From Diogma glabrata (lineage: Eukaryota; Arthropoda; Insecta; Diptera; Cylindrotomidae), in contig OY856188.1 of assembly GCA_963693315.1 (NCBI GenBank), positions 249,135,394 to 249,199,393 on the forward strand: 64,000 nucleotides of DNA, given 5' to 3'. The notes below the pieces were generated by a model that saw only the letters and a program-made list of their open reading frames with translations, searched no databases and was not told the origin of the DNA. Both the position numbers and the translations under genes were made by a program. Shown here piece by piece: positions 34,881 through 46,303 of this stretch. Each line of letters begins with the position of its first letter. The stretch's first letter is position 1.

Positions 34881-34922
34881 TTATCAAAGAAGCAATGCTG
34901 AATGTATTGCAGAAATCGTTGC

Positions 34923-35240
34923 CTAAATATATTTCACCCTGCTGGGAATGAAATACAAACGAAAAGACTTACTAAAGACACTATATGAGATAGGAACAAC
35001 AACGTATCTAAGGGGTGAATTGGAAGTACCTTCAGCAGTTTTAATGCATGTAGTCAGTTTCCGATAGGAGGCACAGGCTTTTAATAAAAGGTCAAGAAAA
35101 TTTCGCCCAAGTATGCTGATGGAGGCTCCACTGTCTAATATGCCAATTAATTTCTTCCCGAAAATATCTAGCTCTAAATATGAACGGTTATCATTGAATT
35201 TGGAAATTATCGAAGAACCACATGCTTTTCGGTGGCTCAT
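34923..35240 (-). pseudogene. Gypsy retropepsin-type protease
   Basis: 105 residues in minus sense with the aspartic protease motif GILDSGASISILG, a later TAEG segment and a hydrophobic stretch. This fits the Ty3/gypsy protease between gag and RT. The catalytic DSGA is preserved. The reading frame breaks just after this domain, a few tens of bases before the CACTA-like insertion at 34880. Gag-like sequence upstream (35241-35480) is too decayed to delimit. Confidence 0.7.
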
Positions 35241-35479
35241 GTTATTCTCAAAAATAAAATCTATCAGCTGAGGTTTTCCTTCAGCCGTGGTTCTGTCTCT
35301 AATTTTATGTCATGTGACAAACAACAGCTTAATTACAGACCTGGATATTGAGGAATTAATAGGTGCTTTAACCAAAAATTGAGCCAAAACAGAACTTGTT
35401 CTTTTCGTCCGGCTGTTAGGCAGATCTCTGTTATTGATTCAATCTGCCGAGATGGAAGAGGTCTGATACTTGCGAAATA

Positions 35480-37095
35480 ACTCAAATACCAAGACAAGAG
35501 TCTGGATAGGAAACGAAATTCGATACCAAATATTAACGAGAGTGAGGATTAAGCAACGGCTGCACTTATATGACATGTGTGATACCTCATGATAAGTCGT
35601 ATACCAATAGCAGGTATTAGATTACGCGGATCAAAAATTAAAAACAAAAATTTACAAATATACAAATGAGATGTCTATATACCTAGAGTATGTTTTCAAG
35701 TCATCTTAATGTAGAACATGTTCGAATTCCCCAATTTTCCTAACTTCAAAAGCCATTGTTGGATAGCTCAGCAACCATCCAAGTATGTATTTGTCAAACT
35801 TTCTATTTAAAAAAAATCGATGCACAAAAGAAACAGATAGGTATTCTTGTTTCACAATCAATTTAATTCGTCCAATTTAATTTTTCTAACGTTTTTTCTT
35901 GTCAACATTTTCACAACAAAAAATCCATAACAAGAAAAAAAACTGACAATTCAAAATAATTTTATTGTTGAATTTAAATTTAACAAAAAAAATTGAAGAA
36001 AAAAAAAACACAACAACATAAAAAGTATATTGAAATCGAAAAAATCGAAATGAACAGTTAAGTAAGAATCAACTCAATTTTAAATAACATAATAATGAAG
36101 TTGATAGAAAGACTTAACAAAATTTTCCAGAAAAGTTTTTCTATTTGGTCTCATTTTTTTCTAGTTTTCATTTTTTTTTTTTTTCAAATTATGCAAGCGA
36201 AGTTAATTTTCCTGAATAAGCATAAAAACTATAGCAAAAAATAAAGTTAGGATTCTGGCAAAAATTTTCAATTCTCATTTGTGCATTTTATTTTAAAATT
36301 TAATAATAATAATTTTAAGAAATTTTTCAATTTCAATAAAATACTGGTTTAAATTTTCTTAGCTATAAGTTGAGAAAGAATTAAAATAATTCAATTGATT
36401 TTATTCGTAAAAAAAATATTTGTATGATATTTAATTTTCTTTTATTATTGTAATTCACTAGAATGAAATTTGAATAGGATTTGGAATATATTTGAATTTA
36501 TGTTTGCAAATGAAAATGATTGTTCATCGACACACTAAATATGAAAGACTTATAATTTAAAGTCTTTAAAAAACCGAAGAAACCATTCCATCGAGTAAAT
36601 GAATGAATATAGGCAAATGGATGAAATAAGGATGTGATGTGTGGCTAGGATGATAAATAATCAAGCTAGTTTTTTAAGATGGCGATAGACATTGTGTAAG
36701 CAGTCTTTAAATGTCTGGAGGGTGAATTCGTTGATAAAACGAAGCAACGAATTCCCCATTTTGGCTTGTCTATTACAAGAATCGTTCCGAAAAGAAACTG
36801 TTCTACAACGGGGTATTTGGACCACAAATGAGTGAACATTTTTCTTTTTTTGTTGGTTGCACTGCACATACAAAGAAAAAATGTTCTGAATTTTATACTA
36901 GTCGTTCGAAAATTATACTAGTCGTTCTTTTTAACAGAATCTTTTCTGTATAACAACATTACCTCCACTGCAGTGCCTGCACCTACAGATGTCTCTCGAC
37001 AGCAAAAAAACTTTCTGTATCACACAATATCAGCAAAAATAGTTTTCTGTTTTTATGCTGATAAAAGTTAATTTTTTTAAAACAACTTTTTTTTA
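35480..37095. other. AT-rich DNA, no gene recognised
   Basis: Long A/T-rich stretches. Overlapping minus-strand frames at 36661-36873 show no domain. Nothing here repeats elsewhere in the window that I could detect. Confidence 0.35.
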
Positions 37096-37099
37096 CGCG

Positions 37100-37205
37100 A
37101 ATCAATGCATTCAATACAACCGATCGTCTTTTTTATTTACATTTTCTCCAGTCCTGATTTTTATTTTTTTATTTGCTGTCTCAGTTCGTATGCTGTTGAT
37201 TCATG
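37100..37205 (+). repeat. Dispersed repeat module M1, isolated copy
   Basis: AATACAACCGATCGTCTTTT and TTGCTGTCTCAGTTCGTATG, then GTTGATTCAT, align with M1 of copies 1 and 2 and with 43130-43245. It is the most diverged member. Confidence 0.45.
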
Positions 37206-37229
37206 AAAGTTAGTAATTTTTTTTTTTAA

Positions 37230-39520
37230 ATTTTTCGTGATAATACAAAAATCATTACGTTGGTAGACTTTAAAGAAAAATAATCTTGGTTGTTTTTGTT
37301 TTGTTTTTTGTAAATTTCATTTTTAAAATATCTGTAAAAAACAATACGATAGTGATCTTGTCTAGTGTATAAAACAAACAAAATTTAGATCCATAAGAAA
37401 AATATACAGAATCAGGAATTAAGCCATCAAATGTTTAAAGTCATTTGAACACCTAAAAATCAATCAAAATAAATATTATATTTTACTTATCTACAAATAC
37501 AATTTTTTAAATAAAATTTTTTGATTAATGTTATAGTAATAGTAAAAAACAGATTGGTCTTCACCAGTGTTTTGTTATGCCACAATTCAACGTGTTATTT
37601 AACCAGTAGCATTTATAAGAGGACCATCACCCAATCCGGAACAAGTTCAGGTTCTGCACCGGTGGATTGGAAGGAATGTAGGCTTTGGTAGTTAACGGTT
37701 AAACAACCAACTAACAGTCAAAGATACATTTCCATCCAATCGCTACACTTTTCCATTTTCTTCCTTATAACATGACTACTTGGCATTTTTGCATCAACAT
37801 CTACGAACACGCATAACAACAAATATAATATTCTCGACAATGCATTACATTATTAATTGTCCGTACAATTAACAATCAATATACAGAATCTATTAATCAC
37901 TCCTCCAGCCATACGATTTCCCTAAATCAATATTACCATACATTCATCATAACATTATCGGTTTCCTTTATTTTAATCTGTTAAAACAAACAGATGAATG
38001 CAAATACGAAAACTCAAAACATTGTACATTTCTGTTAATATCTATTGATACGACCTAATACTTGATGTTAATTGAAGGCCATAACAGTTCGTTATTCCAT
38101 ATTTTTGTTGTCAACGATTTACAATTTCCCCAGTTTTACTTAGTATAAAGTGAAACATAACAAAAAATATGTTTATATTTGATTACTCCATCCCTCGTTA
38201 TCTCTATATTGAAGCGAAATTTCTGAATACACAAGATTACTATAACTGGTTTCGTGCAGGGTGTTCATGGTTTATAATGTATTTTGCATGACAAATGAAC
38301 AAACAAAAAAATGATTGTGTTGCCCTCCAGCTTAATATAACGAAAGTGAAAGAACAATATTGGTGTTTCAAGTAGCCGATCTTTTCATCCGTTCATTTAG
38401 TATAGAATAATACCATATAAAATATTGATTTTTCAAAATTATTAGTCAGTTCGATTTTTGATATCAAATCAAAAAAAACTAAATTTCGCAATTTGTAGTT
38501 TAAAATTGTAGTTTAAAAATTAAAATTATATCGAGTCGGGCATATTATTGGTTGTAATACCACGAGTCATTGAAATTTTTTCGAAAATTTTTTGATTTTA
38601 CGAATTAAATTGTTTAGCAACTCTGTGAATCAAAGCGCACAATAAACCACATGTGGTTTGATTGAGCAGTGTTGCTTAAAAATAATTTAATAAGTAAAAT
38701 TGAAAAATTTTAGACAAAAATTTCAATGAAGAGAGGTATTTAATGAGATAATTTTTTTTTAATTATAATTTTGTTTAAAAGATAATTATTAGTTTCTAAA
38801 TAAAAATTTTCTACAAATTATTTAATAATACAAATGTAAAAATGCAATTTGCAAATAATAAAAATGTCCGTTTTCATTAAATGATTGCATGTTTATGTTT
38901 ATTTGTTAAAAATAAATTACAAATTTATAGCATTTATGCGCCTACTAAGATGATACTATATTTCATTTTGTTAGCAGAAAAAATGACAACAAAGAATTTT
39001 CATAACTACAAAGCAAAGTTATCAGCGACAAGAAGAATCGCCGACAGTTAAAACAAAGCCTACTGTTTAAATATCATAGTTTGTATGAATGAAAAATAAA
39101 ATTTCTGACAGCAAAAAAAATTATGTTTATAAACTCAATGTTTTGAGTTATAATTTAAAATATCCACATCTATAGTATCCACATAAAATAAGTATAAAAT
39201 AAGTATCCACATAAAATAACCCTTGGAAGGAATACATACATAGTGACATACAAGGACGAAGGTCGCTAGCAACATTAAGTCAACAATTAACTAAGGTTAG
39301 ACTTTATTTTTATATATAACTAGATTCTTTGGTCGTTTTTATTGATTTTATTATGACCAAAATGGTCTGCTAAATTAGAGTGTTTATATTAGAGATTTTT
39401 CCCCGCTAGAGTCCGTGCATGGTTTGGTCCGTACATTCCTGTAACATTTGGAAAAATTTAAAGAAACCCTTGGACATATAGATAAACTATCTATTTTATT
39501 TTTAAGTTGTAAAGTCCAGG
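37230..39520. other. AT-rich DNA, no gene recognised
   Basis: No coding or transposon similarity. A perfect 16-bp palindrome AAACCACATGTGGTTT lies at about 38644-38659, inside a longer imperfect inverted repeat. Confidence 0.35.
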
Positions 39521-39525
39521 CTTTA

Positions 39526-41091
39526 CAGTTTCTCAACTGATTTCACGCTACGGACCAATAATTATTTTAATATTCTATTGCGGACCTTTTTTTATTTTTA
39601 TCTAAAGTGTTTTCTCGTTTTCTCTGTAGATAGACAAAATATAGTTTATTAGCTGTAGATAGACAAAACTTATTTAACTCTACTTATTTCCCTGTAGATA
39701 GACAAAATATAGTTTCTTAGCTATTAAGGGCGCAAAGTTGATTATTCTAGCTTGAGAGTAGATTGTTGCTCGAAGCGTCAGCCGAAAGCCATAGAGACTC
39801 AAAAGCAGTGATCAGATTTTTATTTTTTACGTAGGGCCGCACGTATCTTAAAAATAAAACCAAACCCGCTTTATTTTTATTTTTCGTTTTTCGCCTTTGC
39901 TCTTAAGATAAAATAAAAGAATTTACAAAAAAACTTTTTGTGACCAAAATAAATAAACTCAAGAAAAACATTTGCTTAGAGATAATAGTTAGAAAAAAAA
40001 CTAGATTTATTCCTCTTCCTTTTTGAGCGAAATAAAATAAAATAAATTTATTTTTAAAATATCTGAGGGCGAAAAGTAAAACTTAGATCTTTGAGAACGG
40101 CTTTTTATTTTCATGCATTTTATTTTGGAAACCAAAAACTTTTTGAGGAAAAAATAAAATAAAAGTCGAAACACTAGTTGAAAGAAAAAAAGGTACCTTA
40201 TGCCCGAATTACATAAAAAGTTCTTTGTACGACTAAAATTCTGTATTGTTTGGAGAGAAAAAATATATATATATGCATTTACATATATATGTTTAGTAAA
40301 ATATTTTTTGAGAAAATTGTTTAACCCGAGTAGTTTTAATTCTTTGTTATTAAATTTCCATAGCAATAAATTTATTTAATTTTATTTTTGTATTAATATA
40401 CTAACAAACCAAAGAATGCTTGGATTAAACAGTTTTCTAAAAAAATTAAGCATCTGGTTTCTTTTGCGTGAATAATGTATCAAATGTCAATCCTCTAAGG
40501 TGTACGTAATAGTACTAGTACAATCTAACGCCCTGTTATTTCGGTAGGAAAACATTCAGAAAATAATCTTTTTTATTTTTTGGAAGGAATGCATCAAATT
40601 TGAAGCAAAAATTAGATTTGTGAGTATTTGAAATAAAATATTAATTTTGCTTTAAAAGTAAGAACGATATTTTTTATTTTCTTTCGTGTTTGGGAATATT
40701 ATAGTTTTTTATGTTTTTGCTCTAAAAGAACTGCAGAATAAATTATTTTTCTAAATGTTTTGTTCAACTATGCAAGCTTGTTTGTTTATTTAAAAAAAAG
40801 CGTGACGAAATAATAACAGTTTCTTTTTTCTGCAAATGGAATGAAAGAAAATAAAAAACACCCCAAAGGAGTAAAATCAAAAAATACAAATTTTGATCTT
40901 ACAAGTAAGAACCATATTAAACATTTAAAAATTTTAATTCGTGAATACTATTTTGAGGAGTAAAAAGGGTGAAACTCTGGTAATAAACATAAAAATAATA
41001 TAAAAAAATTCTGGTAATAAATATAAAGAAATTAGCGGAACACTAAATGTTTTTTGCGGTTAATCCGCGGACCACCGGTTGAGAAACACTG
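39526..41091. mobile_element. hAT-like non-autonomous element
   Basis: Left end CAGTTTCTCAACTGATTTCA followed by CGCTACGGACC; right end GCGGACCACCGGTTGAGAAACACTG. The ends are imperfect inverted repeats of the widespread hAT terminus CAGTGTTTCTCAACC. The interior (about 1.57 kb) is AT-rich with no transposase. Near the left end (39628-39720) CTGTAGATAGACAAAA is repeated three times. The expected 8-bp target duplication is not evident in the flanks, so the insertion is old or the left end is slightly truncated. Confidence 0.65.
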
Positions 41092-41989
41092 GTCTACCCT
41101 ATAACGACCAATAAAAATCTGATCCGTAAACATTTTCTTTTAAAATCTAAACAGTCAACTCATTAATCATACCTTCATTTCGATATATCAAATACCTTAA
41201 GATCATTTCATATATAATATCTGACCGTATACAACATCTCACTGCATAAATAAATTCAACTTTTAGTTTATCTTTCATTCGAACTCATATAACGGATCTT
41301 ATATTAGAGTGTATATTTAGTTATTATATTATTTTCTTTTTTTAATAAGAAACAAATTTGTTTTATTGATTAAATTTTGAAGGACGTTATTGTTGTAATT
41401 TGATGGTGTGGGACGGCTTGTTTGAATAATTTTTCTCTGTCTGTTTCATTTGTTTCTTTTTACGGCAGATTTTCAATTTATGGAATAATTTTTGTTGATT
41501 AGTTCAATAAGAAAACCAAAGCGAAAGAGATAAATAGAAAGTCTTTTTAAAAGATCAAGTCGTTATGTAGACCCACCATGGTTTAAATTTTGGGTAAGTT
41601 TTTAAAGAAACTTTGTGAGCTTTCGAGCATCTAAAAACAAGCCCATCATTGTTTAATTTAAAAGAATTGTTTAATGATTACCATTTATGATTATTTTGGA
41701 AAATATACTTTTTGTGATTTAATAATTTAATTTGTTTTGGTTTAATTTATGATAATGTGAAACAAATTACATCGTGCTGCCATTACTATTTAGTAAAAAA
41801 ATGGAGGGCAGTTTTTACATTTTTATTGATGCTGCATACGTCGTACTAATAATAGCATAGCATTAAAGTACTCCGCAGTTTACCCTAGTAAGTGAAGAAA
41901 ACGGATATTTTTTTGAAAACCGGGAACCTAGAGGACTCAACTCAACATGATTAATTTTGTATATCTGAAATAATTTCCGCCATCATGCT

Positions 41990-42430
41990 CGGTTACATGA
42001 GTTTTATTATTTCAAACAAACTCAGAAATTTTATTGCATTCTTGGTTCTATTATCAACAACGTGAATAATTGCCAACGCATCGTTGTTACATCAATTATT
42101 ATAATTTTAACAAGTTCAACCATTTTGGGTTACATCGGTTAATGTATATATTTAATAAGTCGAACCATTGCCGACATCATTCTGTTACAGCAATTTTATT
42201 ATTGCTAACAATTTCAACATTTGCCGACAGTTTTTGGTTCCATTAGTTTTATTATAATTCTGACAATTTCCACCATTGCCTATATCATTTCTGTTATATC
42301 AGTTATAATATTTAAAACAAATTCAGCATTTATTATTACCAACAACTTGAATAATTGCCGACTGCATTTTTGGTTACATCACTAATTAAATTTCTACCAA
42401 TTTCATCATTTTTGTTAAATCAAATATTAT
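41990..42430 (+). repeat. Diverged minisatellite, about 60-65-bp period
   Basis: Units of the form 'TTGCCGACATCATTxTTGTTACATCA, then AATTATTATAATTxTxACAA, then TTCAACCA' recur about seven times, with CATTGCCGACATCA and CATTTGCCGACAG as good examples. Divergence is high. No coding frame. Confidence 0.6.
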
Positions 42431-42479
42431 ATTCTTAATGTATTCATCGTATGATTAATTTAGTGAAGATGATCTGTTA

Positions 42480-42790
42480 ATTAGGTCTCAAAGAAACTAA
42501 GAGTTGGATTCAGAACAATCATGGGGTGAGTAAAACATTGATCTAGTATATTAAAAGTAAGTTTTTGTTGTTATATGTATCTTGTTGTGATGATCTTGGC
42601 TTGTGCAGTCTTTGGGGTCATCAGAGTCCTTGTTCTTTCTTCTTTTTGTTTGTACTGGACCAGAGGATATTGCTTCTCGGACTCACAAGTGGCGCTTTTC
42701 GGAAAAAAACCTCGCTAGACCCAAAGTCCTACAATTGCTTCCTGCTGGTGAGTAACTAACAGGTACTGTGTTCATTACAAACACTTGGAC
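42480..42790 (+). repeat. Dispersed repeat, M2-containing copy
   Basis: From GATTCAGAACAATCATGGGGTGAGT (compare 3335-3365) through TTTGTACTGGACCAGAGGATA to ACCTCGCTAGACCCAAAGTC and ATTGCTTCC, this aligns with 3330-3660 of copy 1. Confidence 0.55.
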
Positions 42791-43129
42791 ACCTCTAAAT
42801 TATTTTTGAAAACCAGCAACGGATGAAGCCTGCTGTGTTGCTATTTAAAACAAAAGATGCATGAAACTAACGCAAACAAAAAGTTGATTTTACAGTTTTT
42901 TAGCAAATATAAAACATCACGAATTTGTTTTGGTAAAATTCTAAGAAAAGACACTTGTGTTGATTTTTCTGCGATTTACTGATATCAGTTAATTGAAGCT
43001 GGATTGGTTGAATTTCAACTAAATCTGCCCAGCAAATGTGTTGCTCGTCGACCATCTTGTATTTGGAGAGAGTTGTTACGAAGCTATTTTCCCCGTAAAA
43101 ATTCATTTGTCTAAACAATTTTCTTGTGC

Positions 43130-43245
43130 ATGAACCAATGAGATCAATACAAATTATCGTTTTTTTATTCACACCTTTTTTCAACCCTGTCTGCAATGAT
43201 ATTTCTTTTTTTGATTGCTGTCTCATTTTGATATGTTGTTGATTC
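43130..43245 (+). repeat. Dispersed repeat, M1 copy
   Basis: GATCAATACAAATTATCG and TGTCTCATTTTGATATGTTG with GTTGATTCATAAG match M1. Here M1 lies downstream of an M2, the reverse of the order in copies 1 and 2, so two copies abut or one is rearranged. Confidence 0.55.
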
Positions 43246-43838
43246 ATAAGTTTTTTTATATAAACTTGAACATTTGGTATTTGAAAGTGGGATCGGTGTA
43301 GCTCTATAGTGTAGCTTAATAAATGAAGGAAAAACTTAGAGAATTAGTTTTTATTTACGCATGAAATTTATTTCAACCAGTCTATAGCCTCATTTGTTGT
43401 GAAAAGATCAAGGCGAAAATAGAGGTTTAGATTAAGTTTTTTACAGAAAATACCAGTCAACTTTCCTATTCGTTTTCAATTCATCCAATAAAAGGAAACA
43501 ACACCAGCTTGTTTATCTGATTCACTCCCACAGTCCTCTTTGGAAGGAATAGCAATTGTGAAGCGAACCTCTAAAGTTGCTTTGGGAATTTTATTGTCTT
43601 TGCCTAAGGAATAATCCCGCTCTATGTTACTGCACGTCCACATACCGATAAACTTTAGCTTAGGCAGCTAAGAAACTTGCAACTTTTTAAATACGCAACT
43701 AGCATCAAAAGTTTCTGATTCACAATAAAAGTTTCTTTTTCCTGAAGCCATCAAAAAGCCAATCCTAAGCCATCCTGTTTCCTCGATAGAGGGAACTGGA
43801 TGTCTGGGGAAAACGAATCGTTATTTTTGTCCCTCTAG

Positions 43839-45120
43839 TTGGAAATCCGAAACTGCTTACCGCGAGGCTGCAGTTTACGGGAAAAGGTGGTCGTGGGTCC
43901 ATCTGGCAACCAGAGGATTCTAGAAGAGTTGAAATTATACGAATCTGAACATGGTAGGGCTCGAAGTTACTACCACATCGCTGAAATGCGAAGTCATTTT
44001 TTCTCTACACTTATAAAAGTTCGTCTACATGGGCCGACCGTTTGGATAAGGCACTCGTATTAGTAGTTGTGTGGGGATTCCAAATTATTATCCTAATTTT
44101 TTTTGTTCTCATTACATAATTCTATTCGTGTCGGAATATTTTTTTATCCTGCATGTGTTTTTTTTGTTTCAGTTTCACTTTCATCACTAATGTTACCAGT
44201 TTGGGTTTGAGAACGGTTGTAGATAATATTAATCATCATTTAGCAAAGTAGTAATATCTAGTGGAACAAGTTTCTTGTGCTTGGTTATCACTAATTAAGT
44301 ATCCAATAATAATAAATAAGATTAGCTCCGAAATAAATTTTCTTTTTTACTATCGTTTTCCAACCATAACATAATTAACTCCATACAAAGCCCAGCTCCA
44401 ATTATAATAACTTTAATATTTCTAATGACAAAATTCAATACTCCTCCACCGTGTTGGATGTCCACAACAAGGGTTGACGTGGCATTGGTGTTCATGACCC
44501 TCATAATCTATTCCCGAGCGTGTCCAATAATCGTAGGTGTCCATGTGGACATTATCATTCGCAACAAGAATATGAATACCAACGACCAATACAACATAAC
44601 TGTCAATATTATGTTTGTGGCTACGGTCAACCAGTATTAGGCCATTTAAGGTTTGTTTTTATGTTTTGATCGAGTATAAGTGCAAGGGTTTTTACGGGGA
44701 TGCCATCTCCAGATACGTATGGCATGTTTCAAGGACGAGGTCATTCATAGGTGCTCCTCTCACTCGTTAACTATTCGCGCTGGTAATAACTATTATCTTA
44801 ATCCTCAACTTGGATGTGATCGGATCGGATGTGCAACCGATACCTTGGGGGAATGAAAAAAAAGATACAGGATTGTCTGCGGAGACCGAAAACTTAAACA
44901 AGGCTGAGCAATATAAGCAGTTAAACAAAGATCTCATCCGCATGGGTCTAGTCAATCCTCAAGAACTAACTTTGAGCCGTGTATCGCAAATAGTTTTCGA
45001 CGCGAGTGAGGAACCCCACCCGGCACCTGGGTCTCCGATAGAAAATGACTATACTGAGGTTGAACAGAAGATGTTTCTCCGAATATAGGGACCGTAGCTG
45101 AGTTTTTTGAAGACGACAAA
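43839..45120 (+). pseudogene. Unidentified relic coding region, 5' part, interrupted by mariner
   Basis: Several plus-strand open pieces have ordinary protein composition: 43839-44063, a Cys-rich stretch near 44530-44640 (CPCGHYHSQQEYEYQ, then NCQYYVCGYGQ) and 44810-45088 (VQPIPWGNEKKDTGLSAETE). The last continues after a small indel near 45060 as VSPNIGTVAEFFEDD up to 45120. The pieces are in different frames, so this is decayed. I do not recognise the family; a host pseudogene, a transposon or an old viral insertion are all possible. Confidence 0.4.
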
Positions 45121-45960
45121 TAAAGGATTTTTCAATAGGGACATAACAATTTTTTATTTTAATACGAACGCACTCTTAAATTTTTTTTATGATCTGTCAA
45201 TATCAAAACATAAGTCAAAGTTTACATTTTATCATGATGAAGTTCACGAACGAGCACCGTTTGGAAATTATTAAAAAATACTACCAAAAGTCTTAGTCGG
45301 TGGTCGCAACTTGAAGACCGCTTACTCCAATTTTCGGTCGTAATAATCGTCCCACCAGACAGGCTGTGCGTGCTATAGTGGATAAATTCGAGTCAACATA
45401 TTCACTATTGATTGTTCCTGTGCCAGTGAGACAACGCACCAGTCGGAGTACCGCAAATATCACAGCCGTAAGAGCTTCAGTTCAAAATGAGTCAAATCAG
45501 TCGATTCCACGCCGTTCACAGGAATTGGGAATCTCTCAAACCACATTGTGGAGAATTTACGTAAAGATCTTGGCCTACATCCTTACAGGATCAAATTAAC
45601 TCAAGAACTGAAGTCTCTTGATAATTCGAAGCGCCGAAACTTCTTCGATTGGGCTCAGCAAAAGTTTGAAGAAAATAATGAATTTCATCGAAAAATCTTC
45701 TTCAGCGATGAAGCTGATTTCTGGCTAAATGGCTTTGTTAACAAGCAGAACATACGATTCGTGTGAAAGGGTGGTGGAAAATTGGATTCAAAGAGTCGAT
45801 CACTGCAAACCTGCTCGTGGTGGTTATATGGCCGAGATCAAATTCTATTCTTAAACGTAACATGTGTATTGTATGTGAAATAGATTTCAGCTCGATATCT
45901 CAATTATTCTGTGTTTTATTTAAATATAAAACTGTTATGTTCTTATTGAAAAACCCTGTA
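45121..45960 (+). mobile_element. Internally deleted mariner-type transposon
   Basis: Inverted ends: AAGGATTTTTCAATAGGGAC with CATAACAATTTT on the left, and AAAACTGTTATGTTCTTATT with GAAAAACCCTG on the right, flanked by TA (45121-45122 and 45959-45960). Inside is a decayed transposase (about 45236-45870). The N-terminal DNA-binding part shows RASVQNESNQSIPRRSQELG and ISQTTLWRI. A frameshift near 45560 leads into DLGLHPYRIKLTQEL and IFFSDEADFWLNGF, the block with the first catalytic Asp. The frame then jumps, after about 30 bases, to the C-terminal end near ENWVQR, so most of the catalytic core is deleted. Related transposases are common in insects. Confidence 0.85.
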
Positions 45961-46303
45961 TAAGATCGCGGTAGCTGATATATCAAGAATCGAAAATTTT
46001 GCGGACATGTATTGCCAAGACCCAAAACTCAGAGCTGCTACGAAAGGAGCTTGTTTGTGAAGTCGAATAAGCCAAGAGGGCAAACTGTTGTTCTTCGCAT
46101 TATTATTGGGAGTCGGAATAAAAATTGATGCTTTCAGCCAGACCTTGTGTATCGGTAGCACAGGCACAGTTTGCGATGACTTCGATTGCAGGAACCGAAA
46201 GAGCTATAGCTGCGCTGCCAATATAGTTGAGGTCATATGTTTCAAACTGAGCAATGGTGACATGGCTCAGCTGGAATTGAAAATGCTAACTACAACTTGG
46301 TGA
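45961..46303 (+). pseudogene. Unidentified relic coding region, 3' part, after mariner
   Basis: Continues the relic of 43839-45120: removing the mariner and one TA keeps the same frame from 45120 into AVADISRIENFADMYCQDP. A frame change near 46060 leads to a second piece with a hydrophobic segment (LLFFALLLGVGI) and later cysteines (TVCDDFDCRN, YSCAANIV), open to 46303. The hydrophobic segment could be membrane-spanning. Function unknown. Confidence 0.4.

Noticed and set aside
40007..40366. 119-codon minus-strand frame, Phe/Lys-rich
   Set aside because: AT-rich chance frame inside the hAT-like element; no transposase motifs.
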